Positions 24,948-34,610 of a DNA stretch of 52,981 nt are shown here, piece after piece. The translations under genes and the position numbers were made by a program. The DNA lies in contig CANHIS010000016.1 in the NCBI GenBank assembly GCA_947460255.1, forward strand, positions 1 through 52,981, given 5' to 3'. Source of the stretch: Bacteroidota bacterium (GTDB lineage Bacteria; Bacteroidota; Bacteroidia; M30B66). Every line of letters starts with the position of its first letter. Within the stretch, counting starts at the first letter, position 1. Under the pieces are notes generated by a model. That model was not told the origin of the DNA. It ran no database searches and was given only the letters and a program-made list of their open reading frames with translations.

Positions 24948-27074
24948 ATGGCCGTTTTAGAAAGAATCCGCTCACGCGCAGGAACCATCGTAGTAGTAGT
25001 AATCGGACTTGCACTCCTCTCTTTTGTACTTCAGGATTTGTTTTCCTCAGGTAATTCAATTTTCAATGGTGGATCCAATCAAATTGGTGAAATCAATGGA
25101 AACACCGTTGCAGGTGAAGAATTTGCAAACCGTTTAAATGCTGCTGAAGAGAAATACAAGCGCAACCAGAATGCATCTGGTGTAGACGAAAATGTACGTC
25201 AACAACTAGTTAATGAAATCTGGAATGAATACCTAGATCAGTACCTTTTCAATGTTGAAATGGAAAAAGCGGGTGTTGGTGTTGCAGACGACGAACTTTT
25301 CGACATGGTACAAGGAGAAAATGTTGATCCACAGGTTCAGCAAATTCCATTGTTTCAGGATTCAATTACCCGTCAGTTCGACCGTAACCGTGTAATCCGT
25401 TTCTTGAAAACACAACTTACCGAAGAAAACGATCCTGATGGGAAATTCCGCGAATCATGGTCAGACTTTGAACAATCGTTGCTAAAAGCTAGAAGAAAAG
25501 CCAAGTACAACAACTTGATCAAAAAGGCAATCTACGTTACTTCCGCTCAAGCAAAAAGCTCTTACACAGAAAGAAATCGTTCTGTAACTTATCGTATAGT
25601 TGGTAAAAGCTACGATTCTTTAGCAGATTCATTGGTGAAGATTTCTGATGAAGACTACAAAAAATACTACGACGAGCACAAGCACGAACTCGAGCAGCAA
25701 GACGAAACACGTAAAATGGAATATGTAGTTTTCCAAGTGAATCCTACACCTGAAGACCGCGCAGAATTGATGGGTTCTATGGAACAAATCAAAACTCAAT
25801 TCCAATCTGCTGCTAACGACACCTTGTTCGCCAATGCAAATTCTGCAAACGGGTTCCGTGAAGAAAGTGTTAAAAGAGGAAGCCTAAACATTCAGATTGA
25901 TTCTGCAGTATTTTCTGGAAATCCAGGATCTGTTTATGGTCCGTTTGTAGATGGCAATGAAGTGAAAGTAGTGAAACTTCGTGGTTTCAAATCAGCTTCC
26001 GATTCTGTAAAGGCTCGTCATATCTTGATTTCTACACGTGAAGGCGTTTCAGAAATTGTAGCTATGGCAAAAGCTGATTCATTGAAAAAAGTAATTCAAT
26101 CAGGTGGAGATTTCGCAGCATTAGCTACATTGATTTCCGATGATCCAGGTTCGAAAATTAAAGGTGGTGACCTTGGTTTCTTCCCTGAAGGAGCAATGGT
26201 TCCAGAATTTAACAACGCTTGTTTTAATGGTAAAGTTGGAGACCTCGTTGTTGTGAAAACACAATTCGGTGCACACTTAATCAACATCCAGGACAAAACA
26301 AAACCTACCAACAAAGCACAGGTAGTTTTCATTAGCCGTCCTGTAGAAGCTTCTACAAAAACAAATGAGGCGGTTTTTAACTCAGCAAACGACTTCGCAG
26401 TGAATGCTGAAAACTACGAAGCGTTCAAGAAAAAGGCCGACGAGAAAAAGATCTTCATCGTAAAAGCAAACAGCATCCGCCCAACTGATCGTCAAGTAAA
26501 CGACCTTGCAAACTCTCGTGAGCTAGTTACTTGGGCATTCAATGACGAAACTGAATTGAACGATGTTACTAAAGTAATGGAACTCGATGGCAAATACGTT
26601 GTAGCTTCTCTTACTGGAAAACGCGATAAAGGTGTTCCACCACTTGATCAAGTAAAAGAAGACATCGAACCATTAGTGAAGCGCATGAAGAAAGCTGAAA
26701 CTTTCGAAAAAGAACTAGCACTTGCAGGAGCTACTACAATTGATGCTTTTGCTGCTCGTGTTAAACTTACTGCAGATGCTCCAAACACTATCAATTTCAG
26801 CTCTTATTCTTTGCCAAACTATGGTTACGAGCCTAAGTTGGTGGGTATGATTCCTTATGCCAAAATCAATGTGCTAAACGGTCCAGTTCGCGGTAACGCA
26901 GGTGTGTTTGTTTATGTTGTAGAAACAGTAACAGAAGCTCCAGCAATGACAACCGACATCAAAGACTTTAAGAAACAATTGGCAAGTACCAACCAAGGTC
27001 GTGTTGATATGGGTGTTTACAATAGCTTATTGAAAAAAGCAGGCGTGGAAGACAAGCGTTACCGCTTCTTCTAG
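24948..27074 (+). CDS. ppiD: Membrane-anchored periplasmic peptidyl-prolyl isomerase (PpiD/SurA type)
   Basis: This is a 708-residue foldase for secreted and outer-membrane proteins. One N-terminal membrane helix (about 12-29) anchors it. A SurA N-terminal-like chaperone domain follows (GEINGNTVAGEEFANRLN onward). One parvulin/PpiC domain lies near 350-447 (VKARHILI, GGDFAALATLISDD, GGDLGFFPEGAMVPEF, FGAHLI). A second, degenerate isomerase-like half fills the C-terminus. This is the PpiD layout, not soluble SurA. It closes the coaX-OMP-lptC envelope block and ends in a strong shared terminator. Codon choice looks optimised, hinting at high expression. Confidence 0.9.
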   Translation: MAVLERIRSRAGTIVVVVIGLALLSFVLQDLFSSGNSIFNGGSNQIGEINGNTVAGEEFANRLNAAEEKYKRNQNASGVDENVRQQLVNEIWNEYLDQYLFNVEMEKAGVGVADDELFDMVQGENVDPQVQQIPLFQDSITRQFDRNRVIRFLKTQLTEENDPDGKFRESWSDFEQSLLKARRKAKYNNLIKKAIYVTSAQAKSSYTERNRSVTYRIVGKSYDSLADSLVKISDEDYKKYYDEHKHELEQQDETRKMEYVVFQVNPTPEDRAELMGSMEQIKTQFQSAANDTLFANANSANGFREESVKRGSLNIQIDSAVFSGNPGSVYGPFVDGNEVKVVKLRGFKSASDSVKARHILISTREGVSEIVAMAKADSLKKVIQSGGDFAALATLISDDPGSKIKGGDLGFFPEGAMVPEFNNACFNGKVGDLVVVKTQFGAHLINIQDKTKPTNKAQVVFISRPVEASTKTNEAVFNSANDFAVNAENYEAFKKKADEKKIFIVKANSIRPTDRQVNDLANSRELVTWAFNDETELNDVTKVMELDGKYVVASLTGKRDKGVPPLDQVKEDIEPLVKRMKKAETFEKELALAGATTIDAFAARVKLTADAPNTINFSSYSLPNYGYEPKLVGMIPYAKINVLNGPVRGNAGVFVYVVETVTEAPAMTTDIKDFKKQLASTNQGRVDMGVYNSLLKKAGVEDKRYRFF

Positions 27075-27092
27075 TCTGAATAAAAATTCCAT

Positions 27093-27134
27093 AAAAAAAG
27101 TCCCGGTCTGATTATTTCAGCCGGGACTTTTTTT
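27093..27134. terminator. Bidirectional terminator between ppiD and bshB1
   Basis: AAAAAAAGTCCCGG (27093-27106) pairs with CCGGGACTTTTTTT (27121-27134), with inner TGA/TCA pairing. A and T runs lie on both sides, so it can end both convergent genes. Confidence 0.9.
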
Positions 27135-27155
27135 ATGCTCTAAACTTTCAATTGA

Positions 27156-27866
27156 TTAGTACAATTCGGTGAGCTTCTTCACACCCGGAAGTCTAATTAA
27201 CATTAGAGGTTCACCATAATCAAAACCCGCTTGAATGCCATATTCTGAGGCACGTGCACGAAGATTCTCTTTGAACTGTGGAGATGAAATAACAGTTTCC
27301 GGCTCCATTGATTCTGGATTGAAGAACTGCGATTTGTGTGCTAAAACACAAGCCACCTTTTCATCAATCACATGGCTGATATCGTACACAAAGCTCGCCT
27401 GATGTATATAAAACTGCATGTATTGATATATTGCTCTTGGCCTCCAGGCGTTTTCACCTGTTCCATCAACTTGATACTTTCTTAAACCAGCCTTAAAACA
27501 AGCTTCAACAACAAGCGAAGCTGCATGTCCATGATCTGGATGACGATCTGAAGGTGCATTGGTAATCACTATATCGGGTTGATACTTTCGAATTACACGA
27601 ATGACCTTTTCTAAATTCTCGGCATTCGTTTCTAGAAATGCATCTGGCATATCGAGATTTTCGCGAACTGCTGCTCCAATAATTTTTCTAGCTTCTTCTG
27701 CTTCTTGATTTCTGATTTCTACAGTTCCACGCGTGCCCATTTCGCCGCGGGTTAAATCAATCAAACCTACCTTTTTTCCTTGTCGCACCTCAGAAATCAG
27801 CGTTCCGCCAACTGAGATTTCAACATCATCAGGATGAGCGCCAAACGCCAGAATGTCAAGTTTCAT
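27156..27866 (-). CDS. bshB1: Bacillithiol biosynthesis deacetylase BshB1
   Basis: This is a zinc-dependent PIG-L/LmbE-family enzyme that removes the acetyl group from GlcNAc-malate, the middle step of bacillithiol synthesis. The metal site is visible as GAHPDDVE near the N-terminus (His11, Asp13, Asp14) and SDRHPDHGHA in the middle. The LTRGEMGTRG and YMQFY segments match BshB1 rather than mycothiol enzymes. I chose the ATG at 27866 because the enzyme then begins MKLDILAFGAHPDD as in the family. The frame continues six codons further upstream. bshA and bshC are not in this window. Confidence 0.9.
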   Translation of the reverse strand: MKLDILAFGAHPDDVEISVGGTLISEVRQGKKVGLIDLTRGEMGTRGTVEIRNQEAEEARKIIGAAVRENLDMPDAFLETNAENLEKVIRVIRKYQPDIVITNAPSDRHPDHGHAASLVVEACFKAGLRKYQVDGTGENAWRPRAIYQYMQFYIHQASFVYDISHVIDEKVACVLAHKSQFFNPESMEPETVISSPQFKENLRARASEYGIQAGFDYGEPLMLIRLPGVKKLTELY

Positions 27867-27937
27867 TTTTAAAATTTGGCGCAAATTAACACAATCTGCA
27901 GCAATCAGCCGTCCTGTTTCGTACGTTTACATCAACA

Positions 27938-29341
27938 ATGAAAATATCCTTCCACGGCGCAGCGCGCACAGTTACCGGTTCGAAACACCTCATCACCTTG
28001 AAAAAGGGAAAAAGAATCCTGCTCGATTGCGGCATGTTTCAAGGAATGGGCATCGATACCGACGAATTGAACCGTCATTTCGGATTCGATCCTTCAACAG
28101 TCGATTACATGGTGCTTTCGCACGCTCATATCGATCATTCAGGCTTAATTCCGTTTCTAGTAAACCAAGGATTCAAAGGCCCGATCTTTTGCACACCTGC
28201 AACTTTCGATTTGTGTAAGATCATGCTAGAAGATTCTGCTCACATTCAAGAAAGCGACACGCGTTTCATCAACGAACGTCGAAAAAGACAAGGAAAGCCG
28301 CCCTTGAAACCTCTTTATACAGCCGAAGATGTACATCTCGCATTTAAGCAATTCGAACCTGTGCCCTATCATCAGTCCAAAACTATCGAGACGGGAATTG
28401 AACTGCTTTTTACTGATGCAGGTCACATTCTTGGTTCGGCAGTAGTAAATCTTCGGATTGAAGAAGACCACCACGTAAAAACAATCTGCTTCACCGGCGA
28501 TCTTGGTCGTGCGAATCCTACAATCATTCGCGATCCTGAACCATTTCCACAATGTGAATACCTCATCACTGAATCAACTTACGGCGATCGAACCCACAAA
28601 AACAGAAGCGAATCGCTCGACGACTTGTTACGAATTGTGGTGGAAACCTGCGTATTGAAAAAAGGAAAACTCATTATTCCTGCATTCTCGGTGGGCAGAA
28701 CGCAAGAAATCGTTTACGCACTCGACCGACTCGAAGCCGATGGCAGACTTCCTCACCATGTGGATGTTTTCGTGGACAGTCCACTGTCGACCAATGCCAC
28801 CGAAATCATGCGCAACAATTCCGATTGTTTCAACGAGGAAGTGCTGCAATACATGGAGTCGAACGAAGATCCATTTGGTTTCAACAAGCTCACTTACATC
28901 CGCGAAGTGGAACAAAGCAAGCGACTCAACAGCCACAAAGATCCTTGCATCATCATTTCGGCGTCAGGAATGGCAGAAGCCGGACGAATCAAACATCACA
29001 TTGCCAACAACATCGATAATCCCAACAATACCATATTAATTGTTGGGCATTGCGAATCAGGTTCGTTGGGTGCACGTTTGGCATCGGGCGATAAAGAGGT
29101 GAGGATTTTCGGTGAGAGTCATGTTGTTCGCGCTCATGTTGAAGTACTTGGATCATTTTCCGCCCATGGCGATGTAGAAGAAATGGTTAGTTTGTTGAAA
29201 TGCCAAAACATCCCGAAGGTTAAAAAGGTATTTCTTGTGCATGGAGAATACGACACCCAACTTCGGTTTATGATTCGTTTGCAACAAGAAGGTTTTAGAA
29301 GTGTGGAAATCCCAGATAAGGGCAATACATTTGAGCTATGA
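27938..29341 (+). CDS. Beta-CASP metallo-beta-lactamase-fold nuclease (RNA specificity domain)
   Basis: This is a 467-residue enzyme of the CPSF73/YkfA-like group of bacterial RNA-processing nucleases. The metal-binding motif HAHIDH is at 62-67. Other metal ligands appear in GHILGSAVV and FTGDLGR. The beta-CASP insertion begins near PAFSVGRTQEIVYAL and includes SASGMAEAGRIKHH. The C-terminal FSAHGDVEEM gives motif C. The role is probably 5' exo- or endonucleolytic RNA processing; the substrate is unknown. Its stop overlaps the ccmB start by 4 nt, and the two are likely co-transcribed. Confidence 0.92.
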   Translation: MKISFHGAARTVTGSKHLITLKKGKRILLDCGMFQGMGIDTDELNRHFGFDPSTVDYMVLSHAHIDHSGLIPFLVNQGFKGPIFCTPATFDLCKIMLEDSAHIQESDTRFINERRKRQGKPPLKPLYTAEDVHLAFKQFEPVPYHQSKTIETGIELLFTDAGHILGSAVVNLRIEEDHHVKTICFTGDLGRANPTIIRDPEPFPQCEYLITESTYGDRTHKNRSESLDDLLRIVVETCVLKKGKLIIPAFSVGRTQEIVYALDRLEADGRLPHHVDVFVDSPLSTNATEIMRNNSDCFNEEVLQYMESNEDPFGFNKLTYIREVEQSKRLNSHKDPCIIISASGMAEAGRIKHHIANNIDNPNNTILIVGHCESGSLGARLASGDKEVRIFGESHVVRAHVEVLGSFSAHGDVEEMVSLLKCQNIPKVKKVFLVHGEYDTQLRFMIRLQQEGFRSVEIPDKGNTFEL

Positions 29342-30006
29342 AATCGCAGGTAGGCCGCGAAATTGTTCAACTCCTGAAACGGGAAATTACACTCGAGCTC
29401 AAGCAACGTTTTGCCTTGAATGCCATACTGTTGTATGTTGTTTCCACTGTTTTCGTGTGCTACCTTTCGTTCAAAACACTCGTTGATGTACCCACTTGGA
29501 ACGCCTTGTTTTGGATTATCATCTTGTTCACCGCTGTAAATGCAACATCCAAAAGCTTCAGTACCGAAAGCCGCGGAAGATTACTTTATTACTATACGCT
29601 CGCATCCGCACAAGCGATTATACTTTCGCGAATCATCTACAATGCGCTGTTGATGTTGGTAATAACCTTGGCGGGATACTTCATCTATAGCCTGCTCATT
29701 GGCAACTTAGTACAAGATCATCCATACTTTTTCCTTGCGCTTGCTTTGGGATCATTTGGCTTTTCTTCGATTCTCACTTTGGTAGCTGCAATTGCTGCAA
29801 AAACTCGTCAGAATAGCACTTTGATGGCTATCTTGAGTTTTCCTGTGGTGATTCCAATGTTGATTGTATTGATCCGTTTTTCGAAAAATGCTGTCGACGG
29901 ATTGGACCACAGCATCCAAAGTCCTTACATCTTTGCCCTGCTGTCGATCAATCTGATCGTTGTAGTTTTAGCGTATTTACTGTTTCCGTTTTTGTGGCGC
30001 GATTAA
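29338..30006 (+). CDS. ccmB: Haem exporter-type ABC permease CcmB
   Basis: This is a 222-residue membrane protein with six predicted helices. It carries the CcmB start pattern LLKREITLELKQRFA and the NATSKSFSTESRGRLLYYY loop. CcmB works with CcmA and CcmC in cytochrome c maturation, moving haem to CcmE. Here it overlaps a beta-CASP nuclease gene by 4 nt, and no ccmA, ccmC, ccmD or ccmE lies downstream. The next gene is a secreted protease. The cytochrome-type lipoproteins at 37674-38811 would need such a system. Confidence 0.88.
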   Translation: MKSQVGREIVQLLKREITLELKQRFALNAILLYVVSTVFVCYLSFKTLVDVPTWNALFWIIILFTAVNATSKSFSTESRGRLLYYYTLASAQAIILSRIIYNALLMLVITLAGYFIYSLLIGNLVQDHPYFFLALALGSFGFSSILTLVAAIAAKTRQNSTLMAILSFPVVIPMLIVLIRFSKNAVDGLDHSIQSPYIFALLSINLIVVVLAYLLFPFLWRD

Positions 30007-30116
30007 ATTCGCGATGTAAGTTAGATCCTATATCTTTCATAACCCTTCGAATACATTATTGGTTAAACAAACGAATTCGAGATTCAATCGTTAAATCTAT
30101 AATAAAACCGAAGTTC

Positions 30117-33100
30117 ATGAAGAACCTCAACTTACTACTTAGCCTGTCATTACTGATGTCGCCGATGTTATCGGAGGCACAATCGTATGCCATTCCGCAG
30201 GCTGTTCAAGCTACGGATATTGTTCCGGGCGAAATGATTCTGAAATACAAAGAATCGTACAGAAACCTCATCAACACTGATCCTTCAGAAATTTCGGCGT
30301 TAAAAAACGTGATCAATCAGCTTGGGGTAACTTCCTCCCAGAAGATTTTTGCACACATCAACAAGCCGCGTAAGGAAACCAATAGTTCAGGGAAAAAACT
30401 GGCCGACTTGAGCCTGATCCTTTCTTTGAAATATCAGTCCAACAAAGATTTTCGTGAAGTGGCAATGCTGCTCAACAAAACCGGACTGTTCGAATGGGTG
30501 CAGCCGCGCTTTGTGCATAAACCCATGTTCACGCCAAACGACCCGCAGATTAGCCAGCAATACCATCATGCACTCATCAAATCATTTGAGGCATTTGATA
30601 TTGAAGAAGGCGACACCAATGTGTTTATCGGGATCACCGATGCTGGAATTCAATTCGATCACCAAGATTTGGGCAACGTGAGATTCAACTATGCAGATCC
30701 AATCAACGGAGTCGACGATGACAACAATGGCTATATCGACGATTTTCGAGGATGGAATACGGTGAATAATACAAATGATCCAACCGCTACGCTTTCGCCG
30801 CACGGCATGTTCACCAACGGAATGAGTTCTGCAACTGTGAACAACGGAATTGGCGTTGCCGGAAATGCTTACCGATGCAAATTTGTTCCTGTGCGGATTG
30901 ATGATGCCAACGGATTTAACTTTGGCTATGAAGGCATCGTTTATTTGAGCGATTTGGGTTGTAATATCATCAACGCCAGTTGGGGCAATACTTTTCCGAA
31001 TCCGTTTGCGGAGGAAGTGATTCAATATGCCATCAACAACAACGATGCATTGATCATAGCTGCCGCAGGAAATTCGGGCTTGAATGAAAATTACTATCCT
31101 GCCTCCTACGATGGCGTGATGAGCGTTGGTGCAACTGGATCAACCGATTTGGCTTGGTCGCTAACGACATATGGCCCGATGCTCGACATCGTAGCTCCAG
31201 GCGAATTGGTGCGTTCATGTTGGCCTTTCAATGGTTACGACATCAGCTCTGGAACCTCCTTCTCTGCCCCACTTGTTGCTGGTGCAGCAGCCTTGGTGAA
31301 GAGCCATTTTCCAGAATACACAGCACAGCAAATCGCTGAACGTTTGCGCGTTACTGCAGATACATCTATTTATACCCTTCCGGGGAATGACAACCGTTAT
31401 CACTTGCTCGGTTCAGGTCGTTTGAACACCCTTCGTGCACTTAACGATCCGCAAATTCCATCCGTTCGATACCAGAACTATCAGTTTGCAAGCAATGGAA
31501 ACACTTTCGTTGTTGCCGGAGATACAATGTTGCTCACAGGAGATTTTTTGAATTATCTCAGTCCGACAAACAACCTCACCATTCATTTGAGCACTGAAAA
31601 TCCTGCCATTGAAATCCTACAAGGAACCGTAACTGCAGGAACTATTGCCACTTTACAATCGGTGAACAACAATGCAACACCTTTCGAGATTCGCGTGCTT
31701 TCAAATGCACCAATCAATGAAGATGTGATTTTCAAGCTCACTTATTCAGATCCAGCGAGCAACTATTCAGCATTCGAGTACATCAGTGTTCGCGTGAACA
31801 AAGATTACATGGATTTGGCAGTGAACAACTTACACACAACAATCACTTCACGTGGAAGCATAGGTTACAACGCCGATTACGCCACAGATGGTTTAGGCAT
31901 TTCATTTAACAACAGTGGAAGTCAGATCTATGCATCAGGATTTATGTTGGGCAGCGGCGGACAAGTTGCAGACAACGTATATGCTTCAGTGATTCCGGGC
32001 TACGACAACGATTTCACGAGAATTGATGCAGTTAGAGAAATCGAAAATGTTTCCGCGGGCGAGAAGCAAATCGTGTCGCAGTTTAGTACAAATGCAGCGG
32101 GTGTGCAGCCACTTTCAGTTCGGCAGCGCGCTTATGCTTCCTCCGAAGGAGAAATGGCAAACCATGTAGTGATTGAGTATACCGTAAAAAACACTGGAAA
32201 TGCAGTAGCATCGGATGTTTTTGGTGGAATTTTTACCGATTGGGACATTCAAAATTCGGCCTCCAATGTATGCACTTGGGATCCTATTCGGAAGATGGTT
32301 TACGCATTTGATGCTACACAAAACAATCGATTTATGGCGGTTAAACTGCTCAGTTGGCAAGATGGAAGCGCATATTGCTTCAACAGTGATGGGGCAGGTG
32401 GAAGTATCAACTTGTTTGACGGCTTTACGAACCAAGAAAAATTCAACGTGCTCTCGGGCGTATCGGTTCGAAACAGCAGTATAGCCGGCGATGTATCTGC
32501 CTCAATCAGCACTTGGGGAGAAACCATTGCACCAGGAGATTCGGCCTTGTATGCCTTCGCGATTTTGGGTGGAAACACCTTGCAAGCACTGCAAGAATCG
32601 GCATCGAAAGCACAAGCAATGTGGAATTTAAACCAAATGCAACTGGCGCTTCAAGTAACCCCTGAAAGCTGTGCAGAAAATGATGGTTCAATTGATTTAT
32701 CGGTTGGATTGCCAGGCACAGCGCAACTTTTACTCTTCAATGGAGATGGTGTTGAACTCACCGGACAAGACATTGTAGAAAGCACATTTACCTACGAAGG
32801 CATGCCGGCTGGCAATTATACATTGGCATTTGATTTCTTTGACGGCACTTCGGAAGAAGTAAACTTCACCATCGAAAATTCTGATCCTGTGGTGATTACT
32901 GAAATCACAGCATCCTCAGAAATCGTAGTGCTTCCAGAAGGCTCAGTTGATTTTTCGATCGTAGCTGAAGGCGCAACCGAATATCTCTGGGATTTTGGGG
33001 ATGGAAACACCTCAACAGATGAAAACCCGAGCTACACCTACACCGAAGCTGGAACATACACAGTTACTTGCACAACATCGAACGACAATTGCAGTGAAAC

Positions 33101-33380
33101 TTCCACAATTACAATTGAAGTTGGAACCACAGTTTCGATCAACGAATTGAACAACGAATTGCTGATCTATCCAAATCCAGCGCAAGATCTTTTAAACATC
33201 AACCTGGGCAATAGCAGGCAAGCGGAATACATTTCGTTGATCGATCTCAGTGGAAGAACAGTTGCTGAAGTAAGTCAGAATGACCAAATCAGCGTTTCGC
33301 ATCTTGCTAACGGCACTTATTTCGTGCGCGTTGTAGATGGCGCAAACTATTGGATGAAAAAGATCCAAGTGATTCGATAG
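30117..33380 (+). CDS. T9SS-exported S8 (subtilisin) peptidase with PKD domain
   Basis: This is a 1087-residue serine protease exported by T9SS. From the ATG at 30117 there is a clean signal peptide (LLLSLSLLMSPML, cleavage near EAQ). The upstream in-frame extension to 29994 lies in ccmB and its trailer and is rejected. An inhibitor-like prosegment precedes the catalytic domain, which holds the full triad: Asp175 (TDAGIQ), His229 (SPHGM), Ser381 (GTSFSAP), with oxyanion Asn319 (AAGNSG). A beta-rich region follows, then a PKD domain near 945-1000 (WDFGDGNTSTDENPSYTY). A type A sorting domain starts at LLIYPNPAQ and ends IQVIR. The Asp/Asn-rich loop GVDDDNNGYIDD suggests calcium binding. It probably processes extracellular protein for nutrition or surface maturation. 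Confidence 0.9.
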   Translation: MKNLNLLLSLSLLMSPMLSEAQSYAIPQAVQATDIVPGEMILKYKESYRNLINTDPSEISALKNVINQLGVTSSQKIFAHINKPRKETNSSGKKLADLSLILSLKYQSNKDFREVAMLLNKTGLFEWVQPRFVHKPMFTPNDPQISQQYHHALIKSFEAFDIEEGDTNVFIGITDAGIQFDHQDLGNVRFNYADPINGVDDDNNGYIDDFRGWNTVNNTNDPTATLSPHGMFTNGMSSATVNNGIGVAGNAYRCKFVPVRIDDANGFNFGYEGIVYLSDLGCNIINASWGNTFPNPFAEEVIQYAINNNDALIIAAAGNSGLNENYYPASYDGVMSVGATGSTDLAWSLTTYGPMLDIVAPGELVRSCWPFNGYDISSGTSFSAPLVAGAAALVKSHFPEYTAQQIAERLRVTADTSIYTLPGNDNRYHLLGSGRLNTLRALNDPQIPSVRYQNYQFASNGNTFVVAGDTMLLTGDFLNYLSPTNNLTIHLSTENPAIEILQGTVTAGTIATLQSVNNNATPFEIRVLSNAPINEDVIFKLTYSDPASNYSAFEYISVRVNKDYMDLAVNNLHTTITSRGSIGYNADYATDGLGISFNNSGSQIYASGFMLGSGGQVADNVYASVIPGYDNDFTRIDAVREIENVSAGEKQIVSQFSTNAAGVQPLSVRQRAYASSEGEMANHVVIEYTVKNTGNAVASDVFGGIFTDWDIQNSASNVCTWDPIRKMVYAFDATQNNRFMAVKLLSWQDGSAYCFNSDGAGGSINLFDGFTNQEKFNVLSGVSVRNSSIAGDVSASISTWGETIAPGDSALYAFAILGGNTLQALQESASKAQAMWNLNQMQLALQVTPESCAENDGSIDLSVGLPGTAQLLLFNGDGVELTGQDIVESTFTYEGMPAGNYTLAFDFFDGTSEEVNFTIENSDPVVITEITASSEIVVLPEGSVDFSIVAEGATEYLWDFGDGNTSTDENPSYTYTEAGTYTVTCTTSNDNCSETSTITIEVGTTVSINELNNELLIYPNPAQDLLNINLGNSRQAEYISLIDLSGRTVAEVSQNDQISVSHLANGTYFVRVVDGANYWMKKIQVIR

Positions 33381-33399
33381 TTACTTTTAAAATAGTGAG

Positions 33400-33439
33400 C
33401 CCTGCAATCTTCCGAAACATTGAAGATTGCAGGGTTTTT
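33400..33439 (+). terminator. Terminator after the S8 peptidase gene
   Basis: CCCTGCAATCTTC (33400-33412) pairs perfectly with GAAGATTGCAGGG (33422-33434) and is followed by TTTTTC. Its position also rules out a VWA-gene start at 33420, which would begin inside the loop. Confidence 0.92.
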
Positions 33440-33515
33440 CATTTTTAAAAATTTAACATGGATCTTCAAAAATTCGAACTTTCTCCATTGGCAATTGTTC
33501 ATACATTACAGAACC

Positions 33516-34604
33516 ATGGAAGGATTTCGTTTTGCCCGGTATGACCCTGATGATGAACAAGATCCGTTTACGCGTTTGTTCAATCTGTTTAAGGAGATTT
33601 TATTGCACACAGCTGGCGATGTAGACGAAGCATTGGGCTGGATGAACGAAATAGATCGGCAGCACAACATCACCGACGACGATTACGCCATGGGCGATTT
33701 CCTGGAAGACCTGAAACGAAAAGGATATCTGAAAGAAGACAAGCCGGGAAGTTTGATCATGACACCAAAAACGGAAGGAGAAATCCGACGAGGTGCCTTG
33801 GATCAGATTTTCGGAAAGTTAAAAAAGGGCAAAGCCGGACAAAGATCCACACGTTACAGTGGAAACGGCGACGAAGCCGGAACTGGTCGCAGAGCTTATG
33901 AATTTGGCGATCCAGCTGAAAGCATTTCGCTGACGGATTCAATCCGAAATGCCCAAGTAAACCATGGAGTTGGAGATTTAATCCTCGAAGAGAAAGACCT
34001 TGAAGTGATGGAGCGCGAATACCGCACACAGACCTCAACGGTTCTCATGATCGACATTTCGCACTCGATGATTCTGTATGGTGAAGACCGCATCACTCCA
34101 GCAAAAAGAGTGGCTTTGGCATTGGCTGAATTGATTCGCATCAAGTATCCAAAAGACACCTTAGACGTGATTGTGTTTGGAAACGATGCTTGGCAGATTG
34201 AAGTGAAAGACATTCCATATTTGCAAGTTGGGCCCTTCCACACCAATACTGTAGCCGGATTAGAACTCGCAATGGATTTGTTGCGCAGACGAAAAAACCC
34301 GAACAAGCAGATTTTCATGATCACCGACGGAAAGCCAACCTGTTTGAAAGAAGGTGATTCGTATTATAAAAACTCGAACGGGCTCGATCGCAAGATTGTG
34401 AACCGCACACTTGCGTTGGCAGTGCAGTGTAAAAAACTAAAAATTCCGGTTACCACCTTCATGGTAGCGACCGATTCCTGGCTGCAGGATTTTGTAAATG
34501 AATTTACCGAAGCCAATGGCGGCAAAGCATTTTTCACGGGACTGAAAGGTCTTGGTGATTTGGTATTTGCCGACTTTGAACGCAATCGAAATAAAAAACT
34601 TTAA
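33516..34604 (+). CDS. VWA-domain protein paired with a ChlI-like AAA+ ATPase
   Basis: This is a 362-residue protein without a signal peptide. The N-terminal part is acidic and helical (EQDPFTRLFNLFKEIL). A basic linker follows, and the von Willebrand A domain starts near 174 with the metal-ion site DISHS (180-184), IVFGNDAW and the MITDGKPTC segment. The layout matches the VWA subunit that works with a MoxR/ChlI-type AAA+ ATPase, encoded 6 nt downstream. Such pairs remodel protein complexes or insert metals in known cases; the target here is unknown. The start at 33516 is chosen because the longer frame begins in the upstream terminator. Confidence 0.85.
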   Translation: MEGFRFARYDPDDEQDPFTRLFNLFKEILLHTAGDVDEALGWMNEIDRQHNITDDDYAMGDFLEDLKRKGYLKEDKPGSLIMTPKTEGEIRRGALDQIFGKLKKGKAGQRSTRYSGNGDEAGTGRRAYEFGDPAESISLTDSIRNAQVNHGVGDLILEEKDLEVMEREYRTQTSTVLMIDISHSMILYGEDRITPAKRVALALAELIRIKYPKDTLDVIVFGNDAWQIEVKDIPYLQVGPFHTNTVAGLELAMDLLRRRKNPNKQIFMITDGKPTCLKEGDSYYKNSNGLDRKIVNRTLALAVQCKKLKIPVTTFMVATDSWLQDFVNEFTEANGGKAFFTGLKGLGDLVFADFERNRNKKL

Positions 34605-34610
34605 GTTCTG

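Noticed and set aside
27938-29341. The beta-CASP protein as the exonuclease partner of the ligase-associated helicase
   Set aside because: It carries the longer RNA-specificity architecture and lies 15 kb away next to ccmB, so it is not the ligase-associated exonuclease.
29994-30116. Upstream extension of the S8 peptidase by 41 codons
   Set aside because: It starts in the end of ccmB and has no signal character; the ATG at 30117 gives a textbook signal peptide.
33420-33515. Upstream extension of the VWA gene by 32 codons
   Set aside because: It would begin in the loop of a strong terminator; the ATG at 33516 is the better start.
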